Shown: positions 12,401-24,037 of the stretch, piece by piece
Layout: each line of letters opens with the position of its first letter
Position numbering within the stretch: the first letter of the stretch is position 1
Source of the DNA: Diplolepis rosae
Taxonomy: Eukaryota; Arthropoda; Insecta; Hymenoptera; Diplolepididae
Length of the DNA stretch: 64,000 bases
Direction: 5' to 3'
Assembly (NCBI GenBank): GCA_030998225.1
Contig: JAPYXD010000262.1
Location: 1,054,001-1,118,000, forward strand
Position numbers and translations under genes: made by a program
The notes under the pieces: model-generated
The model's input: the letters and a program-made list of their open reading frames with translations, nothing else
What the model was told of the DNA's origin: nothing
Databases searched by the model: none

Positions 12401-15400
12401 AGGCAGTGGTAAACATCGCCACTAAAGCAAAAAGAGGAACTGGTAAAAGTAAGGCATTCTGCGCGTTGATTATAGCATTGACATACACAATGCGTTTAAT
12501 ACTGCGAGATGAAAGAACTGCATCGAGGTGATGATGCGGAAGAAGGAAGGTTTCTCAAAGAAGATATGGACATGTGGTGCCCCTCAGGGGTCGCGGGTAC
12601 GGCCACACGTGTGGAATATCATGTATGACGATTTCCTGTGCATGGACCTACCTGCTGGAACCGCGAAGCCCATGACGCACTTGTCGTGTGCGCCGCTGAA
12701 GACGTCGGAATCCTGGAGCTGAGGATCAATAAGAGTCTTTGGCGGGCAAAGCGTTGGTTGGATAGCCGAAGCTTGAAAATGGCCCCTGAAAAGACAGTTA
12801 ATGTCTAAAGTGACAGCTTGTCACGGACAGGAGATCCTTTCAATACTCGAAGATTTTATTCGGTGAACACGAAGTCGCGTGGAGCATTAACATCAAGTAC
12901 CTGGGAGTGCAGTTAGATCGGAGGTTTAGCTTTGGCGAATACCTACAGATTGCGACTGCGAAAGCTATCCCATGTGGAGCGAACTCAGGAAAGCCAAGAG
13001 AAGACTAGTGGGGAGCGTGGTGCACTCGAAGCTGCTTTATGAAGCTCCGATTTGGAGAAGTGCCCGTAGCAACCATGCTATCCAAGAAAGGCTATTCTCG
13101 AAATAGAGAGGAGCGGCACTGAGAATAGTCTCAGCATACCGAACTGTGACGACGACGGAGCTCGCCATCTGACTGGATAGAAGGCACGGTGAAGTCGGCT
13201 TCTACCTAGCGCAAGCACTTTCGGCCCGTGGCTGCTTTAATGCATACCTAAAGAGCTTTAAGAAGAGAGACGATGAGTTGTCTCGCTACTGCGGTTCCCT
13301 TGTGGACGATGCGGAGCAAACACTTTTTGTCTGCGCCAGGTGGGCCGTGGCAAGGGAGGTCGTTGGTCGGGCGGTGGGTGCTGAGCTCATCCCTGACACA
13401 ATGGTTCCTCTCATGCTCCAATCTAAGGATGTCTGGAAGCACATCGAGTGATTCATCACAGTAGTGATGAGGACGAAGGACCTCGATGGGCGTAGGGAGC
13501 GCAGCAAAGGGGAGAGCCAGTAAAAATCGGACTAGGGCCTGTACCCATGGCCGCGTATCCCGGGCGGGCCGCACCGTTATGGAGAGAAATCTTTATGCTC
13601 TCTTAGCTCGCGCGGCACCCGAGTTCGCTGAGCGGACGCGAGGGAGGGTTTGGGTCGAACGGATGACGGAAGAGCCGTTCACGACTTAAAAACGTAACCA
13701 CCCGCTCGTGATGTTTATAGCCGAAAGGTGGTCTCGCGAGCGGCAATATGGTTTGAGAGAGGGCTTTTTTGGTTTTAACAGTTACTACACTTCTAAAAGC
13801 TTTCCACTTATTAATTATTCGAAAAACAGAAGATAAAAAAATGTTGATCTGAAGTTTGCTTTTTAAAATCCAAAAGAAATCACAGAAATAATAATTTTAA
13901 CAAATTTTCCCGAAAAGACAGCAATGCTGAAGAATGTAACGCATTACTGTCTTCTCCGGAAAATTTGGTTAAATTATTATTTTAATTATAAAGCGGTCGT
14001 ATATGATTGGTGACGTCAGAGCCTATCATACGACCTTAATTAACCCCTTTTACTGCATTTAGCCTCATACAATATACTATATTAGGCATTTTTATTTTCT
14101 AGCCATACTAAAATCATTGGTCACTAAAGAAACAACAAGCCCACGTGATTGATGCTTTTCTTATGGGATTTATAATGTCAAGAGTTTAACATTATAATCA
14201 TGATGTAACCATGCTTTATTATGAGCTTTTTATACCATTTATCCCTTTCATGTAAAGAGGACGAGATAAGAGGATAAAAGGATAAGAGATAAAGAGGATT
14301 AGGACTCCGGCGATGATAAGAGGGAAAAACAAAAAATACAACTGCAGTACTAATACAGAGCTCACTGAAGAGATTTTGGAGCTATCAAAAAGGCGACAAA
14401 ATGTACGAATAAGTGCAGTAAAGCGTAATTAAAGTACATTTTCAAGAGATTTGTAATAAATTAAGTCGTATACATTAATATTCCAAAATATAGAATATTT
14501 TTCAAAAGTCATGTGAGTTTATTGTTCTCTCAGTGACCGATGTTTTTGGCACGGATACTGGAAATGACAATTCCTTATTCATATGAATATAATATTTTAG
14601 GAATGTATTCGAAATTTTCACTTTTACTATGCCTTTAAAAGAAAAATTGATCGCTAGCGAATGAAAGATCCATTCTTGTAAAAACCTCGTATCTTCACTA
14701 TGATTTTTGAAACAGTTTAGTTTTTGAATTTTGTTAGTTTACCAAATAGTTTTGGAACAATTCACGTGTAATATTTGCATCTCGTAAACACCAAGGGATG
14801 CGTCAAACTGGAGAGCATTTTCAAATGTTTGAGATCTCTTATAGAATAAGATAAGATATCTCAACATGTGTCATCCCAAAATTTTAAAGGTAATTCGCCG
14901 AATTTAAAAATACACTTGAATTTCGCTATAACGAACGCTCCAACAAGAGCACGGTTTCTCATTATAACAGCGCTTAATTCAAACCACAAAAATAAGTGCA
15001 CTGTGAGGGTTATACATTTTTAAAAAATTTTTCAAGCTTCAAGGACACTCATGCATTCTTTAAATTATATTTAAGATATGTATCTCACATCCATGATTCA
15101 CATACATTAGACAACTTATTGGTGGGAACCCCTCTCGTTGTTGTTATAGCGAGGATTTTTGTTTCCAAATTGTTCGTTATAACGAGAATCGAGTGCACAT
15201 GAAAATTTTGAACCAGATAACGTCAGATATTGCAAAGCGTCCACTGAAATTTAAGTGGAATTCTATATAGATTTCTTTTGGATAGGTATAAGCAATACAG
15301 AAGGAGTGCGTTAAAAATTTCCAAATTTTGATCATTTTTATCCTATGAGTAAAACATTAGCTATGTGCATTTGTTTTTACCTCCCATGATCCTGCAGTTA

Positions 15401-17633
15401 TCATCAGCTACCAGCGATCAATGCTAAGATAAATAGTGGAACTGGAAATGCCTACCCTTTTAGAAATAATCGATTAGACACGATTTAGAACGTTTTAGAG
15501 CGATCAGAAGTTTAATCGTTTTGAAATGTTGCTAATCGGAGTAAGGTTTTATTACTCGATTTGAATCGTTCTCATTTGTGGGAAGTATTCTTCCCTTCAA
15601 GAAATAATCGATTGAACACGATTGGATTCGATTGATCCGATTGAGAACGATAAAGAAACACAATTGAAAACAATTAAATTAATTGGTTTCTATTGTAAAA
15701 CACGATTGGAAACAATTAAATTGATTGATTTCTATCGTGTTTTTTAATCGTTCTCAATCGGGTATTGTAAAAAAAAATATAAACAAAAAAAAACTACCCC
15801 GGGTGGTAGCATTAGGGCTCAGAAACGATAGTCGAGACGCTCGTCTAGAACTCATATCTCAAATTTATATCAAGTGTACAAATAAGTTTCCGCCGTTTGA
15901 CAAAAGTTTGCGTCAGCAGTAAGTTTTGGTTGAAATTGAGGGATGTAAAACGTCACTGCCATAAAGGTTGGACATCTGTCAACAACATAACCTTGAAACT
16001 TTTGATCTACTTGTTCAATTTGAAGAAATCTGCAGCTAGAAGGGGGATCGATTGCTTGTAGAAACATATGGTGAGGCTGTCTCAAGTGAGAGAAGTTGTC
16101 GTGAATAGTTTCAAAAGTTTAAGAACGGTTAATTTGACATCGAAGACAAAGAACCCTTCTAGAAATAATCGATTGGACACGATTGTATTCGATTGATCTG
16201 ATTGAGAAAGATAAAGAAGCACGATTGGAAACAATTAAATTGATTGATTTCTATCGTGTTTCTTAATCGTTCTCAATCGGGTCAATCGAATCCAATCGTG
16301 CCCAATCGATTATTTCTAGAAGGGAACGTAGCGGAAGGCCGAAAGTGTACGAAGACGCGGAATTGGAAGCATTATTGGATCAAGATTCGTGCCAGACGCA
16401 AGAAGAACAAAACCATGGACTTCTTCTTCTTCTTGGTTGTGGCTTCTTGCTGAGTCTAGCAAATGGCCATATCTGTGAATACCATGGACAATACTTCGAA
16501 TAAAACATAAGGTTCCGTTCTGTCACAATAAATGCCCAATTTCTGATAAAAAACGGCGGAAGTTTATTTGTACACCTGATATGAAAACAAAAAGTTGGTT
16601 CTTTTTTCATATTATTTGGCGTGCACATCTTTTTCATAAAAGAACCGGTTCAAAACCTTTTATCAGGAAAATTTTAATTTATCTGAAAAATCTACATTAT
16701 GTGCTGCGTCTTGTGAATTGAGCTGTCGGATTGTAATACGTTGCATAAAATTTCCTAAAGCATTCGGCGACACTCGAGATGGTTTCTGATGCTTTGAATA
16801 TTGTTATTATTATCATTTTTTTTTATATAATACAAATTTGTGTATTCTTTCAGCTGGACCAAAATATAGACACGACCGGCTTATCATTTTTTCATAAATT
16901 TTAAATATGTGTTCTACATGACCATCTCGACTTCCTTTATTGAGCCGCAATTTGTTGTTAATTTTTTTATTAGATACAACTTAAATTATCAATAATTTGA
17001 AGAAAAGTATAAAGTTTAAATTGATAAAATGTTTACTCGGTGCACCGGATATAGGGTTTAATAACGTGTTTTAACCACGTTTAGACATATTTTATGAGAC
17101 CAAAATGCTGTTAACAAAATGAGAACTTAACCTCAAATAGTAATAAAAATCAAGGACCCAATTAGGAACGATTGGGATATGTAAAAAGCGCATTCACGTG
17201 TAGACATAATTAAAATACACATTTAAAATCAATTGAGATTTTTTGTTTTATCATTTTTAATTGATTGCAATTAATTATTTATAGAAGGGCACCATACCTG
17301 AAACCCGATTGTACACAATTGGGAACGACTGAGAAAGCAGTGGACTAAATTGTGTAAACACATTTCAAAAACACGATTGAGAACGATTCAAAATTTTGTT
17401 CCATCAATTTTAATTGTTTTGAATCGATTATTTTTAGATGGTATAATACTTAACCTTTTCTCAACTTTCCGTTCACGCCATTTCTGAGATTTTTTAATTT
17501 TCTTTAATTGGCGTTTACTAAACTTCCCCTCAGTCGTTGCGATGTCTATCCTAGAATTGTTCACCAATTTCTCTGCATTATAATCATCTTTTTTTTCCGT
17601 TGCCTCGTTCGCTACACGTTCATTATTCTCCAT
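9422..17633 (-). CDS. TRMT10A: tRNA (guanine-9-N1)-methyltransferase, TRM10 family
   Basis: Five minus-strand exons: 17633-17455, 11738-11429, 11361-11215, 9768-9663 and 9585-9422 (stop TAA). All phases fit and give 301 residues. Trm10 uses S-adenosylmethionine to methylate N1 of G9 in tRNA. Visible signatures are SKRQLKKIKKSQKW in the basic N-terminal region; IDLSFDKLMCDKDI, KQILRCYTLNRRARTPVQF and IIYLTSDSDN in the SPOUT fold; VYVIGGLVDHN (about residues 199-209, including the family's conserved aspartate); GIKHARLPIDKYLQMKTRKV; and NWQEALLQVLPERKNAQ. Sequence and length favour the cytosolic/nuclear TRMT10A or B type over mitochondrial TRMT10C. I chose the ATG at 17633, which starts MENNERV; an open frame continues upstream but reads like 5' leader. 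Intron 1 is 5.7 kb and packed with transposons. Confidence 0.93.
10418..10807. repeat. Palindromic MITE in TRMT10A intron 3
   Basis: Outer arms AAAGGACCTCGAAC and GGGGTCCTTT, then GGCTGTATTTTGGATATGTT with its complement, and AGACAATTATGCCAT with its complement. Arms are about 150 bp around an AT-rich centre. The ORFs here are palindrome by-products. Confidence 0.75.
11001..11207. mobile_element. 207-bp palindromic MITE abutting the exon 3 splice donor of TRMT10A
   Basis: Terminal inverted repeats begin CCCTATTGAAAAAG on both ends, with TA on each side (10999-11000 and 11208-11209), as expected of a Tc1/mariner-type insertion. The interior is made of degenerate GACGTC-rich repeats. On the minus strand the exon 3 donor reads GTAAGTA and its last TA is the target-site duplication, so the element sits immediately behind the splice consensus. 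Confidence 0.75.
12082..13740 (+). pseudogene. Decayed R1-type non-LTR retrotransposon, reverse transcriptase to C-terminus
   Basis: Broken frames read, in order: a pre-RT segment (SLVGRSLLG...), SYRPICLLDTMGKLLEE (start of RT), SENQFGFRESRSTVGAI, GAPQGSRVRPHVWNIMYDDF, then GCFNAYLKSFKKRDDELSRY, CGSLVDDAEQTLFVCARWAV and VWKHIE with VVMRTKDLDG. This order is the RT palm followed by the C-terminal cysteine/histidine segment of R1/LOA-like LINEs. The catalytic YADD box is not recognisable, and frameshifts and stops are frequent, so the copy is dead. The segment is much more GC-rich than its surroundings. It lies in TRMT10A intron 1 on the opposite strand. Confidence 0.85.
13888..13987. repeat. 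Short palindromic MITE
   Basis: AATAATAATTTTAACAAATT with CCCGAAAAGACAG on the left faces CTGTCTTCTCCGGAAAATTT and an AT tail on the right. A second small hairpin (GGTCGTATATGATTGG versus CCTATCATACGACC) follows at 13993-14035. Confidence 0.6.
14050..15440. other. Intronic stretch without a gene
   Basis: Within TRMT10A intron 1. A pair of short inverted motifs (GCTATAACGAAC at about 14927; GTTCGTTATAACGAG at about 15173) suggests a decayed element with those ends. A segment at about 14128-14190 resembles one at about 34420-34485 (CCCACGT followed by ATGCTTTTCTTATGG / ATGCCTTTTTTATGG). Nothing else recognised. Confidence 0.4.
15455..15770. repeat. Degenerate copies of an ATCGATTG-rich palindromic MITE
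   Basis: Two left termini (CCCTTTTAGAAATAATCG at 15455 and CCCTTCAAGAAATAATCG at 15593) are followed by repeated ATCGATTG/ACGATTG words, and the tail near 15745 reads TTTAATCGTTCTCAATCGGG. These are broken relatives of the intact copy at 16154-16324. Further fragments occur at about 17160-17450, up to the donor of TRMT10A exon 1. Confidence 0.6.
16154..16324. mobile_element. Intact 171-bp palindromic MITE (CCCTTCTAGAAATAATCG family)
   Basis: The ends are exact complements (CCCTTCTAGAAATAATCGAT and its reverse complement). The interior repeats CGATTG words, giving an almost perfect hairpin. Confidence 0.8.
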
Positions 17634-17800
17634 TTGAACGGAAAGTGTACGATGGTGTACGAAAAGTAAAATGAATCGGAATTCGGAAGATCGAGACCCT
17701 CGAGACCAGCCCCCTGTATCTTGCCTCCAAATGCATAAGAAAAAAATTACGTGAAAGCTGACTGCCGCCGGTGGCGGCGCTGACTGTTCATAGGCCCTAG
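17634..17800 (-). promoter_or_regulatory. Probable 5' leader and promoter region of TRMT10A
   Basis: Located just upstream of the chosen start, with moderately high GC. On the minus strand it contains ATGAACAGTCAGCGCCGCC and ATACAGGGGGCTGGTCTCGA. Near copies recur in inverted orientation at 19478-19560, beyond the THAP gene. Confidence 0.4.
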
Positions 17801-18506
17801 ATTCAAAAAAATGCATGGGAAAGAGCATAAAAAATTAATTTTCTCCTAATAAAAACTATTTTATCGCATTTTCTCATACATGGCAATAACCTAATAAGAT
17901 CTTCATATTTTTCACAAAACTTTATTCTCTTCGAAAAGGTTAAGAAATTCACTTTAGACAGAAAATCTAATTTCTAAATTCTGGCGGGAATTGCATTATT
18001 TGTATCATGTTTTTTACTTTATTATTGTTTTGCGTTCATTTAAATATTAATACTAATAATTAACCTCGTTATAATAAAATTTGATAATTTTTCATATTAT
18101 ATAACACATATATAATATAACATATAACAAAAACATATAATACATATATTATAAATTACTACTGTAATTAAATGAAACTCCTTTTCAAAAAAAATATTTC
18201 AAAAATACTGTTTGGAATTTGGACTAAAATTTGTTAATATTATACTATGAAATATATTAATAATATATTATTATAATATATTATAATTCAAAGCAGTGAA
18301 ATAGTTTTAAAACAAATTGCACTTAGATTATTGTATAAATAACATCGAGTAAAAGTGATTTTTTAATTGACTGGAGTTTATTCAATAAAAGTAATTCTCT
18401 GATAACTTATATTAACGTCTAATTTTTTTGTTTAGATGATACGGTGTTCTCATCCATTTTGAACATCTCATAAATATAATATTTGGTATGTCAGCACATT
18501 ATTAAG

Positions 18507-18569
18507 TTAGGCCTCAGTCAGCTTTGCTGCCTTTTTCTTTTCAAGATCGGCCTTCTTTATATCAGCCAT
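18507..18569 (-). CDS. Possible terminal exon of the THAP gene
   Basis: After an AG at 18570 the minus strand reads 20 codons, MADIKKADLEKKKAAKLTEA, then TAA. The codon usage is richer in GC than the surroundings. Phase 0 fits the donor at 19095. The product is lysine/alanine-rich and resembles no domain. It could instead be a tiny independent ORF. Confidence 0.25.
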   Translation of the reverse strand: MADIKKADLEKKKAAKLTEA

Positions 18570-19095
18570 CTTAATTTTTTAAAATTATAAATTTAAGTTT
18601 TCAATTCCTATTACTTTAGGAATTGTATGTAATTCAGTAAAACTATGAGCTATAAAAAGTAAGGAATCTAAATTAACAAAAAATCTAAACATATTCTCTT
18701 ATAAAGTTCAAAACTTTATTTTAATAACAAAATTGTTAGAAATCAGAAACATTTTTTCCATTTCAACATAATCTAATTTTAACAGGCTCGCATTAACTTT
18801 AATTCAGAATTTTAAAAAATATTCTTTTTCATCTATTCTTTATTTCAGTCACTTTTATTTATCTATTTTTTAACTTATATCACACAAAATGTTTGTTACT
18901 GAATTTATTTGAGATAAGTATTTGAGAGACATTTATTGCGGTGCAAAAAAAATTCATTGCACAACTAGATACAATTAATTAATATTGTGACATTAAACTT
19001 ATTATATTATGAAATTAATTGTTAATATCTCTATTAAATAAAATGTTTTATTTTAAACTAATTAAGAAAATAAACAATGTGTTCGATGTACTTAC

Positions 19096-19329
19096 TCTTC
19101 CCAAAACTGTTACTCCATCGGGCGAATAGGTTAACCTCTCTTGAAGAATATCTTCTGGCTTGAAATGCTCTTCGCAAATCGCATGACCTGCTTTTAATTT
19201 GATGTCATCGCGAAGGATAGCAATTTGCCATAATTTTATCGTATTTTCATCCTTCGGTACAATGAAAAAACGAACTTTGTCAGAGCAAGACTTATATCTG
19301 GATTTGCACCCAAAACACACACATTTCAC
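19096..19329 (-). CDS. THAP-type zinc-finger protein, first exon
   Basis: Minus-strand exon of 78 codons, from ATG at 19329 to a GTAAGT donor at 19095. It encodes a THAP domain: MKCVCFGCKSRYKS supplies the first cysteine pair, WQIAILRDD the conserved tryptophan region, and CEEHFKPEDI the C-x2-H and following Phe of the C2CH signature; an aromatic segment and TVLGR follow near the end. THAP domains bind DNA and occur in transcription factors and P-element-type transposases. The rest of the gene is not certain; a 20-codon exon at 18507-18569 fits in phase. Without downstream exons I cannot tell a short host factor from a truncated transposase. Confidence 0.8.
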
Positions 19330-19917
19330 CGTTTTTTACATCAATTTCTTTGGAAATTTGTTTTTAAACTCGCAAACTTTATCTCACTACCGTTCAAGAA
19401 CTCGAAAATTTCAAAATTTACAGAGAAAAGCTTAAAAAACTATGTTTTGTAATGTGATTTTCGTGTAAGTAGGCCCAATGAACAGTCAGCGCCACCATGG
19501 CAGCCAGTCACAATTCATGTCATTTTCAACTCAGAGATGCAGGGGGCTGCTCGAGACCAGTCTCTACCTCAATCAACCAGGGTTGTCAGATGAAAATGAA
19601 GAAATTCGGAGCAAATCGCCCAAGTTACATATAAGTCAAATGGATAAAACAGAGATAAACAAAATTCCCTATTCCAGTGAATTTTCGTCTATCTCACTCT
19701 TGATAATTTAGAACTATGTGTCTTACTTTTTTGCATCTACTGGCAGACGACCGACCAACAGAAGGTGAAATAGACCCTGAAAATGAGCGTATCTGAAATT
19801 TTTATCGAAATTGAGATAAAGTCGTCAGTATGTTCATGAAGTATCCCTTTACTGAAATGCGTGAGAGAAAAATTTTAATTTTACAGCGAAAAGTTGATAA
19901 TTTTTAAGAAATCATTT

Positions 19918-20150
19918 ATGGTGCATTTATACCTCTGTCTGTCTGACCGGTGCGGGCAGAAAATACATAAGAGCAAAAAAGACAGACGTTTTCTTTTTTT
20001 CTAATTTTACACTGTCTGTCTCTTTTACTCTTATGTATTTTCTGTCCGCACCGGTCAGGCAGACAGAGGTATCTTCTTCTTCTTCTCTTATTGGCTTCTT
20101 GTTCAAAGAACAAATGGTCAGAACAAAAGACAGAGGTATAAATGCACCAT
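19918..20150. mobile_element. Palindromic MITE (family H), complete copy
   Basis: Outer ends ATGGTGCATTTATACCTCTG and its complement bracket an inner hairpin with CCGGTGCGGGCAGAAAATAC. The right arm contains an extra TCTTCTTCTTC-rich insert of about 60 bp that is absent from the copy at 3738-3889. Confidence 0.75.
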
Positions 20151-20632
20151 TACAGTCATTTACCACACTCCGAGAAACATAGACTATGCAAATGAGAAAA
20201 GGCATATCTAGAAGAAGGGAGTCCGCGTTATGTTGCACATGCGCACCTTGCAGTTATCATAAGATGACTGCAGACTTTAGAAAAATGTGATCAGATTGTA
20301 AAATATTTTACTAATCTGATATATATATATTCATTTATATTTATATAAATATATATTAATTCTTTAAGTATTCTTTTATAAGATTGCTATTCAAAGCAAA
20401 GACTTAAGAAAAATGTGAACAGAGTGCGTATATCTATCACTATAAATGTTATTTTCGTAAGATATGTATAGACTTTGAAAGCAATTCTCGGGCATTCAAG
20501 AGCATTAACCCTCATTGTGCGTTGGAAAAACTCGATCGTGTCTCTTTCTATCAAAGCTTGACAAAAAAGAAAAGACGACCCATGTAGAATAAGTATAAGG
20601 AGACCTGAGGAGACCAATCTCTTATGGCTCTA

Positions 20633-22004
20633 CACTGTAAAAAATGATCTAGGGAAAATTATGGAAGATTCGTAAAATCACAGCGCCTCTGTGTAAATTT
20701 ACTTAGTTCCGTAAATTTATATTGATGGAGGATGTGATTTTCCGACAAGTATGTAAAATCACTTCGATCAGCGTTGGACATAAAATGACCCTAGTTAAGC
20801 GATGTCAAATCGCATCGTCTGTCGTATGAATTTTCCAAACGTAAACTGAAATTTTGTTTGAGGTTTGCGCAAAATTACCGCCTAGCTATAAATTTCCGGA
20901 TGGGAATTTAATTTTCATTTTCCTGTTCGTAATTTTCAGTTCACTTTCGGAATTTTACGTTTCCGAGCTCTGCATTCGCTGTTCGGTTGTTTTCAATTCT
21001 TCATGTCGTTATTATAAACCCGACATTTTGGAAATACATAATTAGAGTTCTAAAGAGTTTATGTGACCGAGAATATGTCTGGGAGCACGGGAATGTGACT
21101 GAGAATTTCTCTGATGAATGTGCTCTTCGAGAATTTATGAGAATTTAAAAATATTTTTCCGTAACGGTTAAAGCTTTCAATTGTTTTTGATAAATGCTTT
21201 GTTCTAGAAGTTCGTGTAACGTGCGCAATAAAAATGGAAAAAAAAGAATATAGTTTAGAATTTTTTTTTTTAAATTATTGGTAAACAAAATAAAGCTTCT
21301 TTCAAGTGCAAATACTGTGATCAGGTGTACAGAAAGCATGCCACTCGACAAATAGAGCACTTAAAAAAGTGCATAAACTGTCCCGAAACTGTCAAACAAT
21401 TATTTAAATCAAAGCGTAATTTGTGTGAAGAAAACTTGAATTACTTGTTCTTTATGTTTGAATTTAATATAATGGCTATAAAAAATTTTTTTTTGATATT
21501 GAATTCCGATAAAACTTGACATTTTTCATAGTTTATTTTTATGAAACCTTCACTATTGCAATTCATAGTTTGGAAATAAATTTACAATATTATAAAGTTT
21601 AATGATAAAGAAAATATTGGTGAAGGTAAAATTCCTTTAAATTCTCTGTAAATTCTCAAGTTGTCTTAAAATGACGGTCACAGTCACGAGAACGTGACCG
21701 GATTTTAAATGTCCGAGAAATTTAGAACTCTATAAATCCGATAAATCCTGTACCACAAAATGAAGTAATAACTGAAATTTTATACAATTTATATAAACCT
21801 TACACGATTTAATTTTGAATTATAAAATAATCAGAAATGTGCGAAATTAAATCGTGAAGGGTTTATAAAAATCGTTTAAAACTTCAGTGATTACTTCGTG
21901 TTCAATTTTGCAGTTTAAGATTTATTATTGTCAGTTTAAATTGTAAATATTTCATTTATTAAGTAAATACGATTATCTAAAGTTCTCAATAAAGAATTTT
22001 AATA

Positions 22005-22038
<34 letters not shown>

Positions 22039-22293
22039 GAAATTCCACCCATTAATTGAATTTTCCATCCAAAGCCGGAATTTCCGTTTCAAGTTACGTA
22101 TAATTACGGACAAGGTTAGGAATAATACAGTAGCAGTTCGTAAAATTCACGACTAGATGGAGTTTTACGATCAAGGATAGAAATTTACGAAATGTCTAAT
22201 TTTCATTCCATCCGTAATTTTACACCGTCCAACGAGGGTCATTTTATGTCCCTCGTCTGGCGATGTAAAATTCCGCTGAAATTTTTTACAGTG
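20633..22293 (+). mobile_element. Element B: 1661-bp transposon with BED-finger remnant and TA target duplication
   Basis: Ends are exact inverted repeats CACTGTAAAAAAT, with TA on both sides (20631-20632, 22294-22295). Subterminal regions share GACATAAAATGACCCT. On the plus strand, at about 21310-21420, the interior encodes a BED-like finger: CKYCDQVYRKHATRQIEHLK then KCINCPETVKQ, with both cysteines and the histidine in place. No catalytic domain is readable. An (AT)n run lies at 22006-22037. The finger resembles those of transposases with CxYC...HLxxC patterns. Confidence 0.7.
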
Positions 22294-23325
22294 TACTTGA
22301 CCAAACATGCACTGGAATTTTGCCAAGCAGTTAGTTTTAAAACTTTTCGGTGAGGGCGCGTGTGTTCTTTGCGTCCACTATTACCATGTCCCCACCGTCA
22401 GGATTAAAATCGGGATTAAGTATTGGTTTGGAGTGAGATAAAAGTAGTTATATTCTACTCTAACTAATGTTATATTAATTTGAGAACGGTAAGCAAAATG
22501 AGAATATTACCATGAATATAACCGGCAGTTAAATTCATTTAGAATTTTTGAGAATTTTGCTATTTTGGTTTGTTAAACGTGTTAAACAATAAAAATGAAT
22601 TAACACTGCAATATGAAATTATCTCTTAAACTTTGTATGTGATGCATTTTATTTGTGCGGAAGAAAGTGAAAAACGAGAACTAAAAGGGTACAATATTAT
22701 AGGTTATGTTCCAAACATTTAGTTTATGGGTTTAAGGTATTATTACGGAAATTATTGTATGGAAATTTCACATTTTTGTACTAGAATTGGAATTACTTCA
22801 CATCAGAGGGAGTTAATAAAGGAATTTATTTGGTATAATTATAGGTATAATGGTTGAATGAAAGAAATTCCCTAACTATTTTAAGTTTTATTTGACTTTC
22901 CCTGCCAATTCATAAATTCCGTGACCTGCAGCAACTCCGAAAAATGCAAAAAAACTAAAAAATTATTTGTTCCCTAAAAATTTGAATTTTGATAAATTAA
23001 TATATGATTTAATATAATTATTATATGTATATTATATACATTTTATTGTATACCAAAGGATTTTATATATATTTCATAATTATATAGATATTCTAAATTC
23101 AAGTATAATATTAATTTAAGATTTTTAGTATTCAGTGTATTAAATTCAAAATGAACCTAACCTCAAATTATATATATATATATTTATATAAATGAACGCC
23201 TCTTATTTAACTATAAAGGTACTGAAAATATTGATAAATAATTATTTAAGGCATAAATTCTCAAAATTCGCTTTATATTCTCCTATATTCTACCAATTCT
23301 AGAATATTCTCGGTTATATTATTTG

Positions 23326-24037
23326 CAGAGCTGGGTAACTATTTCAAATGAATCCATTTCAAATACCTATTTGAAATGCAAAATGCCATTTTCCATTTTG
23401 TATTTTAAATAGGAAGAAGAAAACCATTTTGCATTTTCCACTTTAAATAGGTTTTCAACCTATTTTCAACTTAAAATACTATTTTCTATTTTTTTTTTTG
23501 GTTCTGCCCTGGACAAGTAAAAGCACATGTTGGCTTCCCACCGGACAAATGCTGCCATTGGTCAAAATTTGGCGCGCGATTTAAAATCGAATTAATATAA
23601 TTCGATATTGAATCACGCGCCAGTTTACAGCCGATGGCAGAATTTCTCCAGCGGGGCGCCAATCAGCCAACACGCGCTGCTCGCGCAATCAGCCATTTTT
23701 CGAAACACTGTTTTTTTTTTTACTATTTAGTTACGCAGACATGATTTTTTGCACAAAAAGGAGATCCATGGGGGACGCAATATTCGAGAAGCAATTGCTA
23801 CTTAAAGCAAATGAACACATCCGCAAAGAATAATAAATATTCTTGATGTAATTTTTTGTATTATTAAAAATCCATTTTGCATTTTGTACTAACCTATTTC
23901 AAATATACATTTTGCATTTTTCATTTTAAATAGAAAATAGGAAACCATTTTCTATTTTGCATTTTAAATGGATTTTGCGAAACTATTTTGCATTTTACAT
24001 TTTAAATACATTTTGAGAACCATTTTACCCAGTTCTG
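23326..24037. mobile_element. 712-bp hAT MITE with 8-bp target-site duplication
   Basis: Terminal repeats are CAGAGCTGGGTAA and TTACCCAGTTCTG. The 8-bp ATTATTTG occurs on both sides (23318-23325 and 24038-24045), diagnostic of hAT transposition. Both flanks are built of degenerate tandem repeats of CATTTTGCATTTTAAATAG, inverted relative to each other. A unique GC-richer core (about 23510-23700) has no ORF. Confidence 0.85.

Noticed and set aside
13248..13574. 108-residue minus-strand ORF
   Set aside because: Antisense to the C-terminal part of the LINE at 12082-13740.
17388..17828. 146-residue minus-strand ORF starting MLFPMHFF
   Set aside because: Its 3' half is TRMT10A exon 1. The part upstream of MENNERV reads like 5' leader, and the part after 17455 runs past a splice donor.
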